Positions 34,492 to 46,645 are shown, counted from the stretch's first letter. The stretch is 64,000 nt of DNA from Adiantum capillus-veneris (GCA_014529385.2 CM043964.1:137930029-137994028), one strand, 5' to 3'. Notes: a model not told the origin generated them from the sequence alone. Numbers and translations: made by a program.

Positions 34492-34574
34492 TCTTTCTCC
34501 TTAAATCATTAAATTATCCTCCAATTGGATCGCATTGGTGGTGACTGCTTCCCAAGTGGTGATACCTCTAATGA

Positions 34575-35228
34575 CTAGGCCATTGTAGATATCCTCATGT
34601 CATAACCCCTAATGAATCTATCAAGCAATTGATTATTATTGAAGCGCTCATTTGGATTACAACGAGAATTCAAATGCTTCAAGTGACTACTAAAGTCTCT
34701 CACCGACTCTCCTTCCTCTTGTTGGGCTTTCTGGATCTGAGAGGCTACACCCCAAAGCACTCCCTCTTGTATGTATTCTTTCAAGAATAATCTCCTAAGA
34801 GTAGGGTAAATTGTTTTTTCTTCCACCCTTAGGGTTCTATACCAATCCCCAGCCTTCCCACTTAAGGTTAGGCTTAAAGCATTACTCTTATGCAGGCCAT
34901 TGTGCTCTCCTAGAGAATTGCATACTTTTTCAAACACTTCAATAGGCTTTCTCACATCCCTGTCTCCACTAAATTTTTGTGTGAGCTTAGCTACTTGTAC
35001 TGCTTTACTTCTAGGCTCTCTAGCAGGCGTGTTACATATATTCTTAGCAATAGATCGACCAATAGCTTGAGCAAATGTTGCCAAGTCACCTAAGTGATTA
35101 GGAATCGTGGGTGGAGGGGCTCCAGAGACTACATGTGGAGTAGGTATTGGCATTGGGCTTGGCACATAGGAATCCCTTGGGTTGCACGTTTGGTACGGTG
35201 TTGTGCCATGTGGCAGCCCAAAGTTCAT
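34575..35228 (-). CDS. Retrotransposon Gag capsid domain of the Gypsy-like element
   Basis: This open frame carries AVQVAKLTQKFSGDRDVRKP, ALSLTLSGKAGDWYRTL, TLRRLFLKEYIQEGV and GESVRDFSSHLKHLNSRC, then NNNQLLDRFIRGYDMRI. This is the capsid pattern of the Retrotrans_gag family (about residues 70-215). A proline-rich N-terminal segment precedes it. The frame overlaps the start of the upstream 345-residue frame by four bases (35225-35228) in a different phase. Confidence 0.8.
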   Translation of the reverse strand: MNFGLPHGTTPYQTCNPRDSYVPSPMPIPTPHVVSGAPPPTIPNHLGDLATFAQAIGRSIAKNICNTPAREPRSKAVQVAKLTQKFSGDRDVRKPIEVFEKVCNSLGEHNGLHKSNALSLTLSGKAGDWYRTLRVEEKTIYPTLRRLFLKEYIQEGVLWGVASQIQKAQQEEGESVRDFSSHLKHLNSRCNPNERFNNNQLLDRFIRGYDMRISTMA

Positions 35229-36262
35229 ATGGTGGCCCTAGGCATTGCAAACGTCGGATGTGACATGCTAATGCTAGCCGGTATGGTCCCATGGAAATAA
35301 GAACTTGGGTGTTGTGGTTGTGGAGCATAGGTTGTTGAAACAATGGGAGGGGTAGGGACTACATGAGCACGAGGACCCATGGGTGTATATGATTCGTACA
35401 CAATTGTAGGTATTGTTGCAGGCATTGAGCTACCATGTAGCGGTGCTTTACTAACAAATGAGGTCCATGGCGTGTTTCTTGGCATGCCCATCATTGGGGT
35501 AGGCATGGTAGCCGTGGTGTCATCAAGGGGAAGATGAGCTAGACTTGGAAAGGTAAAGCTATCACTTGTGGGCTCAGATTGCACCGAGACCCCTGGCGAA
35601 ACAACATATGGGGGATCCATCAGACTTACCGAGGGAGTCTCCATTTGCGATAAGGTCAGTTGTTTAGCCTTCCCTGTATCCAAGAATCTCATGAGACCCG
35701 TTGAAGGCATGTGGATCCCCTTGTTCTGTCTCTCTAACTCAATGACCCTATGGATGACCTCACAAACTCTTTTTTGTTGATCCTCCACACTAGTAGCACC
35801 CATTGTGGATTGTAGAACATCTAACCAACCCACGTGATAGGTGTTACCTATGTATAGGTCAGTTAGAGTTTCTGTTTGTATTTCGTACTCCCAGTTCTCA
35901 TTTAAGAACGCTCCATCTAGGCTTGAGGTGCTAGGGGTGTCCTTTGAGCTAGATGCAATGTTGCTCTCTATGGGTTGGCCCTTAGCAGTTGCTAAGTCAG
36001 GAGCACTCAATTTCTCTCCTAGCAAGGATATTGACATAGGGGCTTTCGCGTTTACCTCTCTTCGTTGCTCCGCCTTGTGTAAGCTCTCGATTTCCTTTTC
36101 CCTCGCTGCAAGGATATACCGCTCAACCTCTTGCACTTCGGCAAGGCTTTGACCATCAGGTGATATAACCTCGAAAGGAAATAACTCTGAAGAGTGAGGG
36201 GGTGCAGTGAATGGAGTATTCATGTGCACACTCTCTAAGGGCATAGGGTCTACGTTGGTCAT
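35225..36262 (-). CDS. N-terminal ORF of the Gypsy-like element (345 residues, unknown function)
   Basis: This long open frame lies between the primer-binding site and the capsid domain. It is rich in P, S and T, with a charged helical stretch early on (LAEVQEVERYILAAREKEIE and following) that could form a coiled coil. The rest appears disordered. No domain is recognised. The upstream frame 36636-36274 (LRSGRELEMEQLERILTYV) is separated by a stop and a few bases and may be the same ORF. In this position it is probably the N-terminal part of the Gag precursor. Confidence 0.55.
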   Translation of the reverse strand: MTNVDPMPLESVHMNTPFTAPPHSSELFPFEVISPDGQSLAEVQEVERYILAAREKEIESLHKAEQRREVNAKAPMSISLLGEKLSAPDLATAKGQPIESNIASSSKDTPSTSSLDGAFLNENWEYEIQTETLTDLYIGNTYHVGWLDVLQSTMGATSVEDQQKRVCEVIHRVIELERQNKGIHMPSTGLMRFLDTGKAKQLTLSQMETPSVSLMDPPYVVSPGVSVQSEPTSDSFTFPSLAHLPLDDTTATMPTPMMGMPRNTPWTSFVSKAPLHGSSMPATIPTIVYESYTPMGPRAHVVPTPPIVSTTYAPQPQHPSSYFHGTIPASISMSHPTFAMPRATI

Positions 36263-36273
36263 GAATGGAGAGT

Positions 36274-36636
36274 TTACTTCCCCACCCCCTCATTTACATC
36301 ATTAGCTCCATGTTCGGAGTGAGTGGCTCTACTAAAGGTTTCCTTCAAGCGGCTAAGCACTCTTGGTCCGGACCGTGGACCCATGGCATGCATATCTTGG
36401 CTTGAGCTATTGGGATTAGGAATTGGGAAACCCTCTACGACGTCGTAGTCAGAGAAAGAGTCACTAGCCGCTATGTTTGGGTCTTGGGTTGTACTACCTT
36501 GGGTCCTCACCGAGGGCCCGGAACCTAAGGTAGGTGGATATTGAGAACTCACGTAAGTCAAAATTCTCTCTAGCTGCTCCATCTCTAGCTCACGACCAGA
36601 GCGCAGATGCATGTGCCTTTGGTATCCTACAAGCAT
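36274..36636 (-). CDS. First ORF of the Gypsy-like element (120 residues)
   Basis: A minus-strand frame with HMHLRSGRELEMEQLERIL near its start, a short segment also seen near the Gag start of some Athila/Tat-type plant elements. The remainder is serine-rich with no domain. It lies about 700 bases downstream of the primer-binding site, and the next frame starts 12 bases after its end. Confidence 0.5.
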   Translation of the reverse strand: MLVGYQRHMHLRSGRELEMEQLERILTYVSSQYPPTLGSGPSVRTQGSTTQDPNIAASDSFSDYDVVEGFPIPNPNSSSQDMHAMGPRSGPRVLSRLKETFSRATHSEHGANDVNEGVGK

Positions 36637-36639
36637 CGG

Positions 36640-37337
36640 CGAATAACCTCAAAGGTTAACCGCTTACTTTTTTAGGCGTCCTTTTTCACTCGTTTTTTTA
36701 TATTTTTTTACGTTTTTTATTGATCCGTTTTTTAATCATAGTGTGATAGCTCAAAACAAGCATATCACTCATAGGGTCGTGGTGTGCTTTACAGCACAAC
36801 GTTCGGTCACCTGAAGCTCCGTTGGTCTTAAAAAAAGTTGATTTTTAGCTACGTGTGAAGCTAAAATACGTAATTTTAAAGGGCAATTGAGACCTGAGCC
36901 TGAGCGTGAGCTTGGGCTTGGATCTGGGCTTGGGTCTAGGAGATATTTCCAATCCCGATCCTACCTTTAAATTTTTTATTTTTTATTTTTTTTGGGATAA
37001 GGTCGCCGCGGCCTACGCCGCGCGAGCACACACACACTCTACCTACCTACTTACAACTAATACACCTATTGTTACACACTAACACACTTCATTAGCTTTC
37101 AAAAATCTATTTCCTACTTACTCTACTTTACATTACACATAACTAACAACCTTAATACTAACACCTTATCACAAAGAAAACACAGTACCTTTCAAAACCT
37201 CATTAGCAAAGAAATACACAGTAGCAAAACAAAATCCTTCTTCTCAACACACACACCTTCCTTCCCTACCTTTCCTACAATTCAAAATGCACCACAAAGA
37301 AGCATAGAAGTGCCACTCAAGCTTAGTGTATGGCATT
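36640..37337. other. Leader of the Gypsy-like element
   Basis: This AT-rich region has no coding potential between the primer-binding site and the first ORF. It includes a GGCTTGG-type short repeat (36900-36945, 'gagcttgggcttggatctggg') and pyrimidine-rich text at 37020-37280. Confidence 0.6.
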
Positions 37338-37355
37338 TCCCCGGCAGCGGCACCA
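37338..37355 (-). promoter_or_regulatory. Primer-binding site of the Gypsy-like element
   Basis: The minus strand reads TGGTGCCGCTGCCGGGGA, 4 bases from the 5' LTR end. It differs at two positions from TGGCGCCGTTGCCGGGGA, typical of Athila/Tat-type plant Gypsy elements. Confidence 0.8.
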
Positions 37356-37359
37356 AAAA

Positions 37360-37604
37360 TGTGTACGTATGTCACACGTGTCAATGCAAGGAACTTGCCG
37401 ATACACTATGTGCAAGCGACAGATGGCTCCAAGCATGCAACTCGCCTAAACTAGTAAGCTCAAAGATAGCGATGGTGTGTCACTCACCTCTCTATGCTTG
37501 CTGTCGTGGAGGATTCCTTGCCGCAAAGAAGAAGGAGCCATCGTTGCGCCGTGCTCAATTGCTTCACCATCGCCGTGCCGTCATTGCAATGCTCAATCAC
37601 ACAC

Positions 37605-37650
<46 letters not shown>

Positions 37651-37955
37651 GCATACACACACACACAAGGAGATGAAGAAGAAGAAGATGGAGATGGAGC
37701 AAGAGCACTCTTCAATTGCACAAATGAAAAAAATGAGTGAATTTTAGGTTTAGTTGACTTTTATATGAGCTCGCCCCATTCACACTTGGACACCCATGCT
37801 TAGCCAATTGATCCCTTGAATGTTCCAGTTAGAGTGCGCCTCTCATCGGCGATCACTCTTACCCTTTTCCTATTGGACCAACAAGCCCGGTACCTGACTC
37901 TACCAAATAAATAATACGGCGTCCGTCTTAGGTGATAGGAATGTGCATGAGGGTT

Positions 37956-37958
<3 letters not shown>
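37360..37958 (-). repeat. 5' LTR of the Gypsy-like element
   Basis: The partner of 23246-23832. It starts TGTGTACGTATG on the plus strand and ends GGGTTAAC, where the terminal A expected from the other LTR has been replaced by the adjoining (TC)n run. Confidence 0.88.

Positions 37959-38047
<89 letters not shown>
37959..38047. repeat. (CT)n(CA)n microsatellite at the right edge of the Gypsy-like element
   Basis: About 60 bases of CT followed by about 28 of CA directly follow the LTR. Together with the CT run at 23117-23246 it represents the split target microsatellite. Confidence 0.97.
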
Positions 38048-38050
<3 letters not shown>

Positions 38051-38146
38051 GCGTATACTTATAGAGCAGTTAAAATAAAATATAAAAAAATTCCTCGCAA
38101 AGTTTATTGTTTACCTTAGTCTAATTTCCTAAAAATATAGTATGAG

Positions 38147-38149
38147 TTT

Positions 38150-38180
<31 letters not shown>

Positions 38181-38185
38181 GGGGG
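38147..38185. repeat. T13-G26 homopolymer junction
   Basis: Thirteen T (38147-38159) run directly into 26 G (38160-38185). Such a tract is a strong G-quadruplex candidate and a probable assembly or sequencing trouble spot. Confidence 0.95.
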
Positions 38186-38468
38186 ACATACCTCTCCCTT
38201 CTATCCTCACATGGGTATCCACCCCTATGCCTATTATGCATAAAGTGTTTCCCTCATTACTACCCTAACATTTCACGCTCTCGCTCTCTCTGTCCCACTT
38301 GACTATACTACTATACACCGCAGCCTACTGCGTACACCTACATGCAATCTCTCTCCCTCTCAACCCTCAATACGCGAGCAGGGCAAGCCATGAGGCGGCT
38401 TGGGAACCTATAGCCACTAAAGTCTTAGATCGTGGGGCATCTTCTCACATTGAGCAAATCAAATGGCC

Positions 38469-38504
38469 TATAAAAGGTGAGGGTGCTTCAAGCCCCTCAC
38501 TTAG
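38469..38504 (+). promoter_or_regulatory. TATA box plus GTGAGGG/CCCTCAC hairpin, copy 2
   Basis: CCTATAAAAGG is followed immediately by GTGAGGG (38477-38483), a loop of ten bases, CCCTCAC (38494-38500) and TTAG, as at 22021 and 41914. Confidence 0.6.
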
Positions 38505-38689
38505 TCTGTGCGTATTCTTTGTCTGCATGTGTATTTCAAAGAGAGGTGTGAGGGTTGTAATACTGTGCTGCTATGGAGGTTGTCGAACTACCATCTCAGG
38601 TTGTTCCTACTACTATGATGAGTTTGGGTTATTTTTTGCTATACATGCAGTTATATACTGATTGGCTTTTAACTGGGTTTTTTTGGGGA

Positions 38690-38985
38690 TAATATGCCGC
38701 GAATACATACTGTGCATGAACTGATTGAATGTAGGATGTTTTTTTTGGATACTATGCCAGAATTGCATACTGTGCATGAACTAGGATGGGTTATTTTTTG
38801 CTATTTGAGCAGCTACCGGGTGGCTTTAACTGGTCTTTTTTGGATAGTATACCGCGACTGCATACTGTGCATAAACTGAGTGTTTGAAGCATGGTTGGTA
38901 AAAAATATGGATATTATACCGCGACTCCATACTGTGCATGAACTGAGTGTTTGAAGCATGGTTGGTAAAAAATATGGCTTGCAAT
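38690..38985. repeat. Degenerate minisatellite around 'catactgtgcatgaactg'
   Basis: The phrase recurs at 38706, 38766, 38861 and 38928. The last two units (67-base spacing) share 'ctgagtgtttgaagcatggt' almost identically. The unit length varies (60, 95, 67). Confidence 0.85.
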
Positions 38986-38989
38986 GTTC

Positions 38990-40287
38990 GTTTAAAACTG
39001 GTGATGTTCATTGAGGGATTCAATGGCCTTGTAATCCATAAACTGATCACGCTAAGAACTTATGTTTTTCTGAGGCTTTTTTTATAGTAGGAAGTTTGTT
39101 TTTTCGTTATTGTGGGTTATGACCCATAAACAAATTGCTAAACTTGTGTATTGCCTTATGGTTGAGGCTTCTAGATACCCTTGCATAATCATAAATCTTG
39201 GGCTAGGTAATTCCGTGGTCGAACATTAAAATAAAGGAGATCTTTTGGTACTGGTATTGCCATGAGACTGGCCTATCTTCATAATACGCTGCTTATAAAT
39301 TTTGGTTTTTTTCCTTTGACACTAGTAATGGTAAAGCTAGCCCTGAAGGATGATTATTATGTGAAACAAGATGTGGGGAATATGGTTTGATAAAACGTTG
39401 ATACTAAGTTCATATCTGGCTATTTTTCCGCTTAAAAAAATACAATTCTTAAGGTCATTTACTAATGTGAAGTTAGGTTAAGCTAGGATAAATTTAGCAG
39501 ATTTCTCTCTCTATCACAACACATATAGATTAAGGTAATTTGGATTCGATATGCCCATGTAGGCCTGCAAGTTTTGGTTTTTACTTAAGCTAAAAGTGAC
39601 ACTTTAAAAAGGGATTTCTTGGTACATATCTCAAGTTGTTAATTAGGTTACTTTATGCTTTAAGGTACTTAGGAATTTGGGCCTGACAATATGGAAAAAC
39701 AATAATTGAACAACCAACATATGGGTTGAAATAGGATACTTGGATCAAAAGGGGTAATGGACTTTTGATCAAAATGATATATATGTTAAATATCTATTTA
39801 AGGTCTTATAAAACATTGGGCTATATAGAAACCATAGATACAATTACTGCCAATAAATAAGATAATAAACTCTTTTTTGACATTAAAAAGTGAAGAACTA
39901 AAAGCCATGAACACTTTGGACAGTGGTTGTAAGTTGGACATGGATAACAACTGATATAATCCATCGACACCTGTAATACACATCCAAGGCTAACATAGTT
40001 GTTGTCTTGTTTGGATGAATGCAGGTGATGACTCTATCCTTTCTTGGAATTTTTTTTGGCTTAAAGCTATTGTCTGTCAGATAGTACACTTGCTCCTACC
40101 ACTTGGGAAGTAATTCTTTATTGAATCATAATCATTGTATACTAGAATGTGCCTTCATTCTCATATGCCATGTACAAAGATAATTCTAAGATTGAGTAAT
40201 TTTGTACTAGTTTTTTCCTTTTCTCTAAATCCAGTTGTATTTTGAATGTAAAAGTTCATTTATGTCTTATTATATAAGTTAAAACAA

Positions 40288-40327
<40 letters not shown>

Positions 40328-40680
40328 TCTCTCTATTTTTATCAAGTTAAGAAACCAGCATGAATGCAAGAATGAACCAATGATTGTAAACCACAACCAC
40401 GACTACAACTCTTGCATAAATGGTGCTCTTGTATCATCAAAAAATCAATGCATCCTTTAATTAAGCCTCTAAGTAGCTCTTTCCTGCAGTGATACTCTCT
40501 TGATACCACATGATCTGTGGGATTTCAAGGCCCCAGACATTCCATCAGAAGATCTTCATGGGAAACTATTGAAGATATGTCATCACAAGAAGGTGGTATC
40601 CTATATTGCATGTCATGATGTAGGCTAGATTGACCATGCATATGGATTTTACTCCATTTTGATCCATTACCCTAGTGCCT
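38990..40680. other. Non-coding AT-rich sequence
   Basis: I see no gene, RNA gene or transposon end here. A (CA)n run of about 35 bases is at 40291-40325. Confidence 0.5.
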
Positions 40681-40838
<158 letters not shown>

Positions 40839-41913
40839 TTATTTACCTCTGTTTAACTAGAAGTCATTTGCTCATTAATGCTAGAATCTTTACCCGGCTT
40901 TTGACCTAAGGCGTGCCTGGACATGACTGCCCATAATGCTTGAGAAGATGGCTTGTTTGTGCCTCCCTATGGTTTTAGTGAAAAATACCATGTAAAGTTA
41001 CCTTGTATTGTCATCAATAGGAGAATCTAGCTTATGCTAGACTTAACGATGCTGATGGCTATATTGTCGAGTATGATTTATAAAAAGCGTTTGTCATCGG
41101 TGATTCTGGACTCTTCTTAGATTCATCTAAAACAAATTTCATCCCTCCACTCGTGGCTTGGTGGTATGGGGTTGTACACACACATTTGGTCATTAGACTT
41201 GGCTATGCTTGCTTTTTCTTATTTTATTCTTTTGATGACCTTATTATAATTACCTTACACTTTCCTGAATAGGAGAATCTAGCCTATGCATGATAGAGTT
41301 GAGGGTTACATTGTTGTATGGGTAATTTCCATGAGTCTAGACCTGATACTTCCCTCAATGGGTGAATTGGTCTTCTGTTAGGCATAATGGAGGTAATAGT
41401 CTTTTTTTCTTGTGGGTAATTACAATAGTTCTTTTCCATCTACTATCCTGAATATGTGAAAATATGTCTTTCCTCTTTCTCTGCCATGATATGATGGACA
41501 TGATAGTTATTTTGTCTAATGGGTAATTAAACCATGTGGGACCCTCCCTCTTGGTTAGGTTGAGTGGGTGCTTTGATAATTATTAAGGCTTTAGCCTCCC
41601 CCCAATGGTGGGTCATTTCCTTTATTTTCCTGAAATATATGCGCTCTCTCTTGCCCCCTTCACTTTTGAATGAACTCTGAGACATCTCCTCTCTCTCTTG
41701 GTGTACCGATGGGATCCACTTGATCTCGCTCTCCCTCTATTGTGTTGATGCAATTCCATCCTACCCATGCTTGGTGTACCTAAGTGACATATGTCCTGCT
41801 ACCAACTTGGGTTCCTACCCCTTTGGAATAGCCTCCCCTATGAGTGCTACAAATCGAGGATGCTTGGAGATTGGCTCCCAGCTAAAGTCCTCTCACAAGG
41901 TGCTGCAGTCATC
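40839..41913. other. Non-coding sequence with diverged internal repeats
   Basis: Phrases such as 'aggagaatctagc(t/c)tatgc' (about 41021 and 41271) and 'tgggtaatt' (41320, 41415, 41520) recur, indicating old duplication. No coding content was recognised. Confidence 0.5.
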
Positions 41914-41951
41914 TATATAAATTGTGAAGGTTCTTTGTTTCCCTCACTTAG
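41914..41951 (+). promoter_or_regulatory. TATA box plus GTGAAGG/CCCTCAC hairpin, copy 3
   Basis: TATATAAA (41914-41921), GTGAAGG (41924-41930), ten bases, CCCTCAC (41941-41947), TTAGC. One stem mismatch relative to copies 1 and 2. Confidence 0.55.
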
Positions 41952-41959
41952 CGTTGTAA

Positions 41960-43206
41960 TACATTGTGTTTTTAATTGAACAAAAGTGTGTGAGTGGGTC
42001 GGTGTGCCATCTCTGCTGGTGAACATCTCTATAGCCATGAACTTTGTTGAAAAAACGTGCTGCTTATCAAGTTGTCTCCTTTTTCATCGATAATGTGGTT
42101 AACCTGTTGCTGTGCTTTAGTAATTTTCACAGTGTTTTGATCATGGCCGTTTTGGAAATCGCTACATAACCAGTGTGTAAACTATCTACACTTGCATTTC
42201 TGAATTAAACTTAAGTTGGTTGAACATCATACTGATCACGTGATAACTACTAGTTGTAAATTGTGCTATCTTTTCTATATTGGTATATCTTTCCAATACT
42301 GTATAGTGGTTTCTGACATATTGTTATTAATTGTCATTAGTTGTTTTGCATCTTCGGTAGCTAAAGAGGCATGCATGCCATGGAAATTATATTGGTTATG
42401 TAAATTGAATCTTGACCTTAATGTTAGTTTATTATTTCTCATGCATATTTTGTTAGATAGGGAAAGCCATTATCAGTATAAATGATGGCCTATTATTGTT
42501 GATGCTTGGCCGCTTGGGTATATGACGGGCTAAGTAAAGACTCAAGATGACTACCATAATTGCCAAAATTGGCACGACATGAGTGTACCAGGAAATATCA
42601 CAAACTTTGTATAGAAAGCAAGAAAGATAGATCAAAACTTGTTGAAAGTAGGTATCATGCACATAAACAAGCACCAAATCAAGCAAGTAGCTCAAGAAAT
42701 GTTAATCTCCCATAAACAAAAACTGCCTTTGTCACACATGAGAGGCATCATAATCATGATAGTCGAAGACTGTCAAAAGAGTGCACAAATCTACCATGAA
42801 CTGATCAATGCAAAAAAAAAAAAAAAATCAAGAATGCCATAAAGAAAACTCATTGAAATCGATGCTCACAATCTGTGCGACACATGTCTAACCTCACCAT
42901 CATATCTTACTGCAGTATTAGCAAGAACCACAATTAATTTGTCAATCCATGGGATGAAGCTGACTTGACTAGTGCATAGAGGCTACAAGAGGGTGTCAAT
43001 CTCTCGGAAAACAACTAACAACTCGCATCTAACTCAAGCTACACTCAAGTGACTAAAATCACCAAAATCCAATCGCTCATCGGTAAACAGATCACATCCG
43101 TTACAGCATCAAATGCCATCCAAATGTAACAAAACTTCTAGGAAAAGTTTATAAGACCTAGGCACACATGCTTATGGTCTCAAACCCTACTTTAGGTCAA
43201 GTTCCA
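41960..43206. other. Non-coding sequence
   Basis: No gene could be recognised. A 15-A run occurs near 42812-42827. Confidence 0.5.
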
Positions 43207-43306
43207 AAATCGCGATTATTAACAGCAGTGGATTTTTGACCTAGTCATTTTCGACCCAAAATGCATCTAAATGCTTAGCAATGATGCCCCATTACCCCGC
43301 CTATGC

Positions 43307-46300
43307 TTAGTCTTCGGAAGGCTGACCACTGAGATCATGGCATAGCCCTTTATTTCGCTCGAGTAATGACATCCACGGGGCGCCTCCTTGCTTTGGCTCA
43401 TGAAAAACTTCAGTACAAGTGAGCAGCATTCGGCATATCTTATATAACATTACGCAAGAGAGATCCAGTAGACTCTTGAAGGAAGACATGGCGCCCATTA
43501 GGGTTTTCACCATATATTTATCTATGGCTTGTCCTTTCTCTAGAGCTGGCAGTCTTGGGTAGTTCAGCGAGGTTGGCTGCTTCTTTGTCAGTGCCTCATG
43601 CTCTTGCCATGTCCTTACTTTGGGTACAAGACATAAAGTGGGATCTCGTTGCAAGGCTGCAGGTGATCTTGTGAATAGAATCAAATACCTCGGATTCTTG
43701 TTCAACCAACTCAACCTCCACTTTGGGTGGTCTTTATCTGCGCCATCTTCTTGCATGTCTTTGTAGAGCCTCTCTTTTACCTGTAGTAGTTCCACTTTTA
43801 TGAGAGGGTATGGCAGGGATTGCTGATGCCATTGTGCATTGATTTGATTGGGAGTGAGTTGAATGACGTTGACAGAGTATAGAACTCTCAACTTCCAATC
43901 CATCGCGGCCCTCCACTACTCATCCACCTCTTGGGTGATCTTCTCTTTCAGTGCGTCCTCTTCAGCTTTTGATAGCTGGACCATAAGCACTGTGTCTACA
44001 TCTATAACGTTAATCTGAAAATCCTCTTCACCACTCGGCTCTGCCGTGGACTATGTCTCAAGCTCAGCAAATGAGACCAAGGGTATATCTATCTGTGGCA
44101 GCTCTGAAGTTCCTGCCTCTTCCTGTGTATCCGGCTTTTCTTCCCTCATGAGTTGATTAACTCTTTTGAGCTCAGCTATTTCTTTTAGTAGCTGTTCTTC
44201 TCTTTATGCCCGCATCAATGCCAGGTCCCTGTGTTGTGATTGTTCCAGCTTTAATTCCAGCTCGAGGTATTTGTTCTTCTTTTCCAATGCTTTATAGAAC
44301 TCGTCTGTTCCTTTGATCGAGGCCACGGCTGGGTTTTCTTTGATTTGCCATAAGAAGATTGCCTAATCATTTATTCTCTGTTCAGAGTATTATAAAGAGT
44401 CATTGGCAACATCCAACTGCACTTGAATTTTCTCAGCTGACAGGGTTCTCGTAAGAAGTTCATTTGTAACTTCTATCAATTGTTCGTCTTTTGCTTTGCA
44501 AGCATCGATAACTTGGTGAGTAGATCACCTAGCTCTTCCATTTGTTTCTGATGTCTATATCTAGCTAGGTGATGTTGTTCAGCTTCGGATTTCATCTCCT
44601 GCGCTTGCCTCTGAAGATCGGTGATGACATTCATTCTGTCTTCTAACTCTCCTTGGAGAGCGTCAATCACCATTTTTATTTCTTTAGCCTTTGTGCTGCG
44701 GCTAAGTGCTGCTGATCAAGTCTCTCCGTCATATCTTGCATCTGCCTTGCATATTTGTTTACTTGCAGTATAACCCCATCATTAGACTGTCAATCCTCCT
44801 GTCTTGCCAACTGAGTGGATGTGCCTGCAGCCTCTGGTGTGTCCTTCTCCTGTGTCGTAGCTGTTGGTTCTTCTTGCATGGAGGTAGAGGGTCGGTCTTC
44901 TTCTTTGTCATCCTGAGGCTTCTTCCTTCTCTGGCTCAAGTTCTTTCTGTTGTTGCTGCTCTTGTGTAGCAGTGGCCTCTTGTGCAGATTCACTTGCCTT
45001 TTGCTCTTCAATTTTTCGCGTAACTGTTGCTTTCTCTTGTTCAGGCTCTGCTTCTTTCTCTTTTTGTTGCTCTTACTGGTCAGCCTCTTGTGCAGATCCT
45101 GTCTCTTTGGTGGACTCAGATTCTGTGGCTTTATCTTTCCCAGGTGATGGTGGTGGGCTTGGCATAGGGTGGTCTTGTTCTTGTGCTTCTTCTCTAGCCG
45201 TTTCCTCAGCTTGTCTCTGTTCCTCCACCTCTTTTTCTTTTCTAGCCGCTTCTTCGGCTTCTTTCAGCTTGAGGGATTCAACTTCTTGGTACAATTTTTC
45301 CAAAGTCTCTGTCGGATCTTCAGCTTTCTTTCTAGTGTGATGCTTTGTCCTTGGGCCCTTAAGTCCACTAGGTACCCATTTCTCTGGGCCCTTCCCTTGT
45401 GCTTGTCTGTTACGCTAGTAGGCGTGTTTTTCTCTTTCAAAGTGAGCTTGTTTCTATGTGGACTCTTCTTGGTTTGCATCCACAGCTTTTCTCTTCATTT
45501 CTTCTCTTCTCGCTCTCTTGTCCTCGTTATCAGAGCTCTCGCTGCTCTGCCTTTCCGGCGAGCTTTCAACCGACTCTTCATCTGATTTATAAGATCTTTT
45601 TCCCGACCTCGTAGCTCTCAGAGACGGTTGTGCTGCCAATATCCATGTGTTTTGGTCAGGGGCAGGTGGTAGATTGTCAGCCATGCCAATGTCATGGTAC
45701 GCTATCCTCGTCAAGACTTCTGGCGCACCCAAGTAAGTGATTTTGCCTTCTTTCTTGGTGCCCTTAAAGGTGGTCAGGACATACTGAGCGTGGTCCACCG
45801 GTTGCCTAGTTACTGACTTGAGAACTTATGTAAATGTGGTGGCAACCGCGTGATTCGGCATGGTGTACCTTGGTGGCCTTTTTGCCAAGAAACGGAAGTG
45901 CTGATGGTATAATTGGGATGGCTCTTCCACTTGTTTGTGAATCAAATTTGCAAAAGTGCTGCTGCGGTCTCTTTGGTAAAAGTTCCTACTGTTTTTCTAT
46001 CTCTTGCTCTCATGGTCATTCCTTCTGTGAGCACTCTGAGTGCCTCTGCCACTATATCTTTAGTTATGACAACTTCAACCTTGTTTCCCTCAGTGTCAGA
46101 TATTTGTGCAATCCCATCTTCTTTAATTGTGGATAAAAGCTGGTAAGCTTTTTGAAAATCCACTCTACAAGGCTCCTATTTGTAGAAGTCTATGTCCTAG
46201 CCTGCGACGGTTGGCTTCTTTGGTCTCAGGCACATCATATACTTCCTTAGATAGGAGTTGCAACTCCAACTGATGTCCCTCTTCACTTTTGAATCTGTCG

Positions 46301-46600
46301 GTGAAGACTGTGGTATGATGTTCTTCTAGCTGTTCTTTGGAGAGGTATGTTGCCTTGGCTGCTTTGACTGAGTCTGGATCCAATTGATAAGCGGATAGTT
46401 CCTGCAACTTCTCCTTTTGGTTGAGCTTTTTCTTGGCCCTCTCTACTGCTTGCATGGCTCCTGTTCAATGAATAGAGTGCAAAGTTAGCAGATTTGTCAA
46501 AATTTTCTCTGAAATGTCCTTTAGTCTGAAATGCTGATAATTTTGGTCCAATTTGCTTCAAATCAATTTCTTTAGAACAAGCATAGATGCATAAAAACAT
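43307..46600 (-). pseudogene. Broken gene for a long coiled-coil protein (unknown family, probably mobile-element-derived)
   Basis: Successive minus-strand frames read as one decayed protein of roughly 1000 residues. The N-terminal part (46455-46165, then 46163-45942) includes AYQLLSTIKEDGIAQISDTE and VVITKDIVAEALRVLTEGM; the latter resembles phrases in plant transposon-derived proteins. Next comes LTTFKGTKKEGKITYLGAPE (45798-45454), then basic/acidic linkers and E/K/Q-rich coiled coils (45303-45073: LKEAEEAARKEKEVEEQRQA; 44673-44476: DLQRQAQEMKSEAEQHHLAR). The C-terminal block (43903-43307) is tryptophan- and lysine-rich (HPKWRLSWLNKNPRYLILF). Several stops and frame changes lie between. No RT, protease or knuckle is present. 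It may be an accessory or gag-like ORF of a non-autonomous element. Confidence 0.45.
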
Positions 46601-46645
46601 GCAAGGAACAAAACTGTAAAGTCAAAACAAATTTTTGCAACCAAA

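Noticed and set aside
43307-46600. Assignment of the coiled-coil relic to a named host family such as myosin or kinesin tails
   Set aside because: Coiled-coil composition alone gives spurious similarity; no head or catalytic domain is present.
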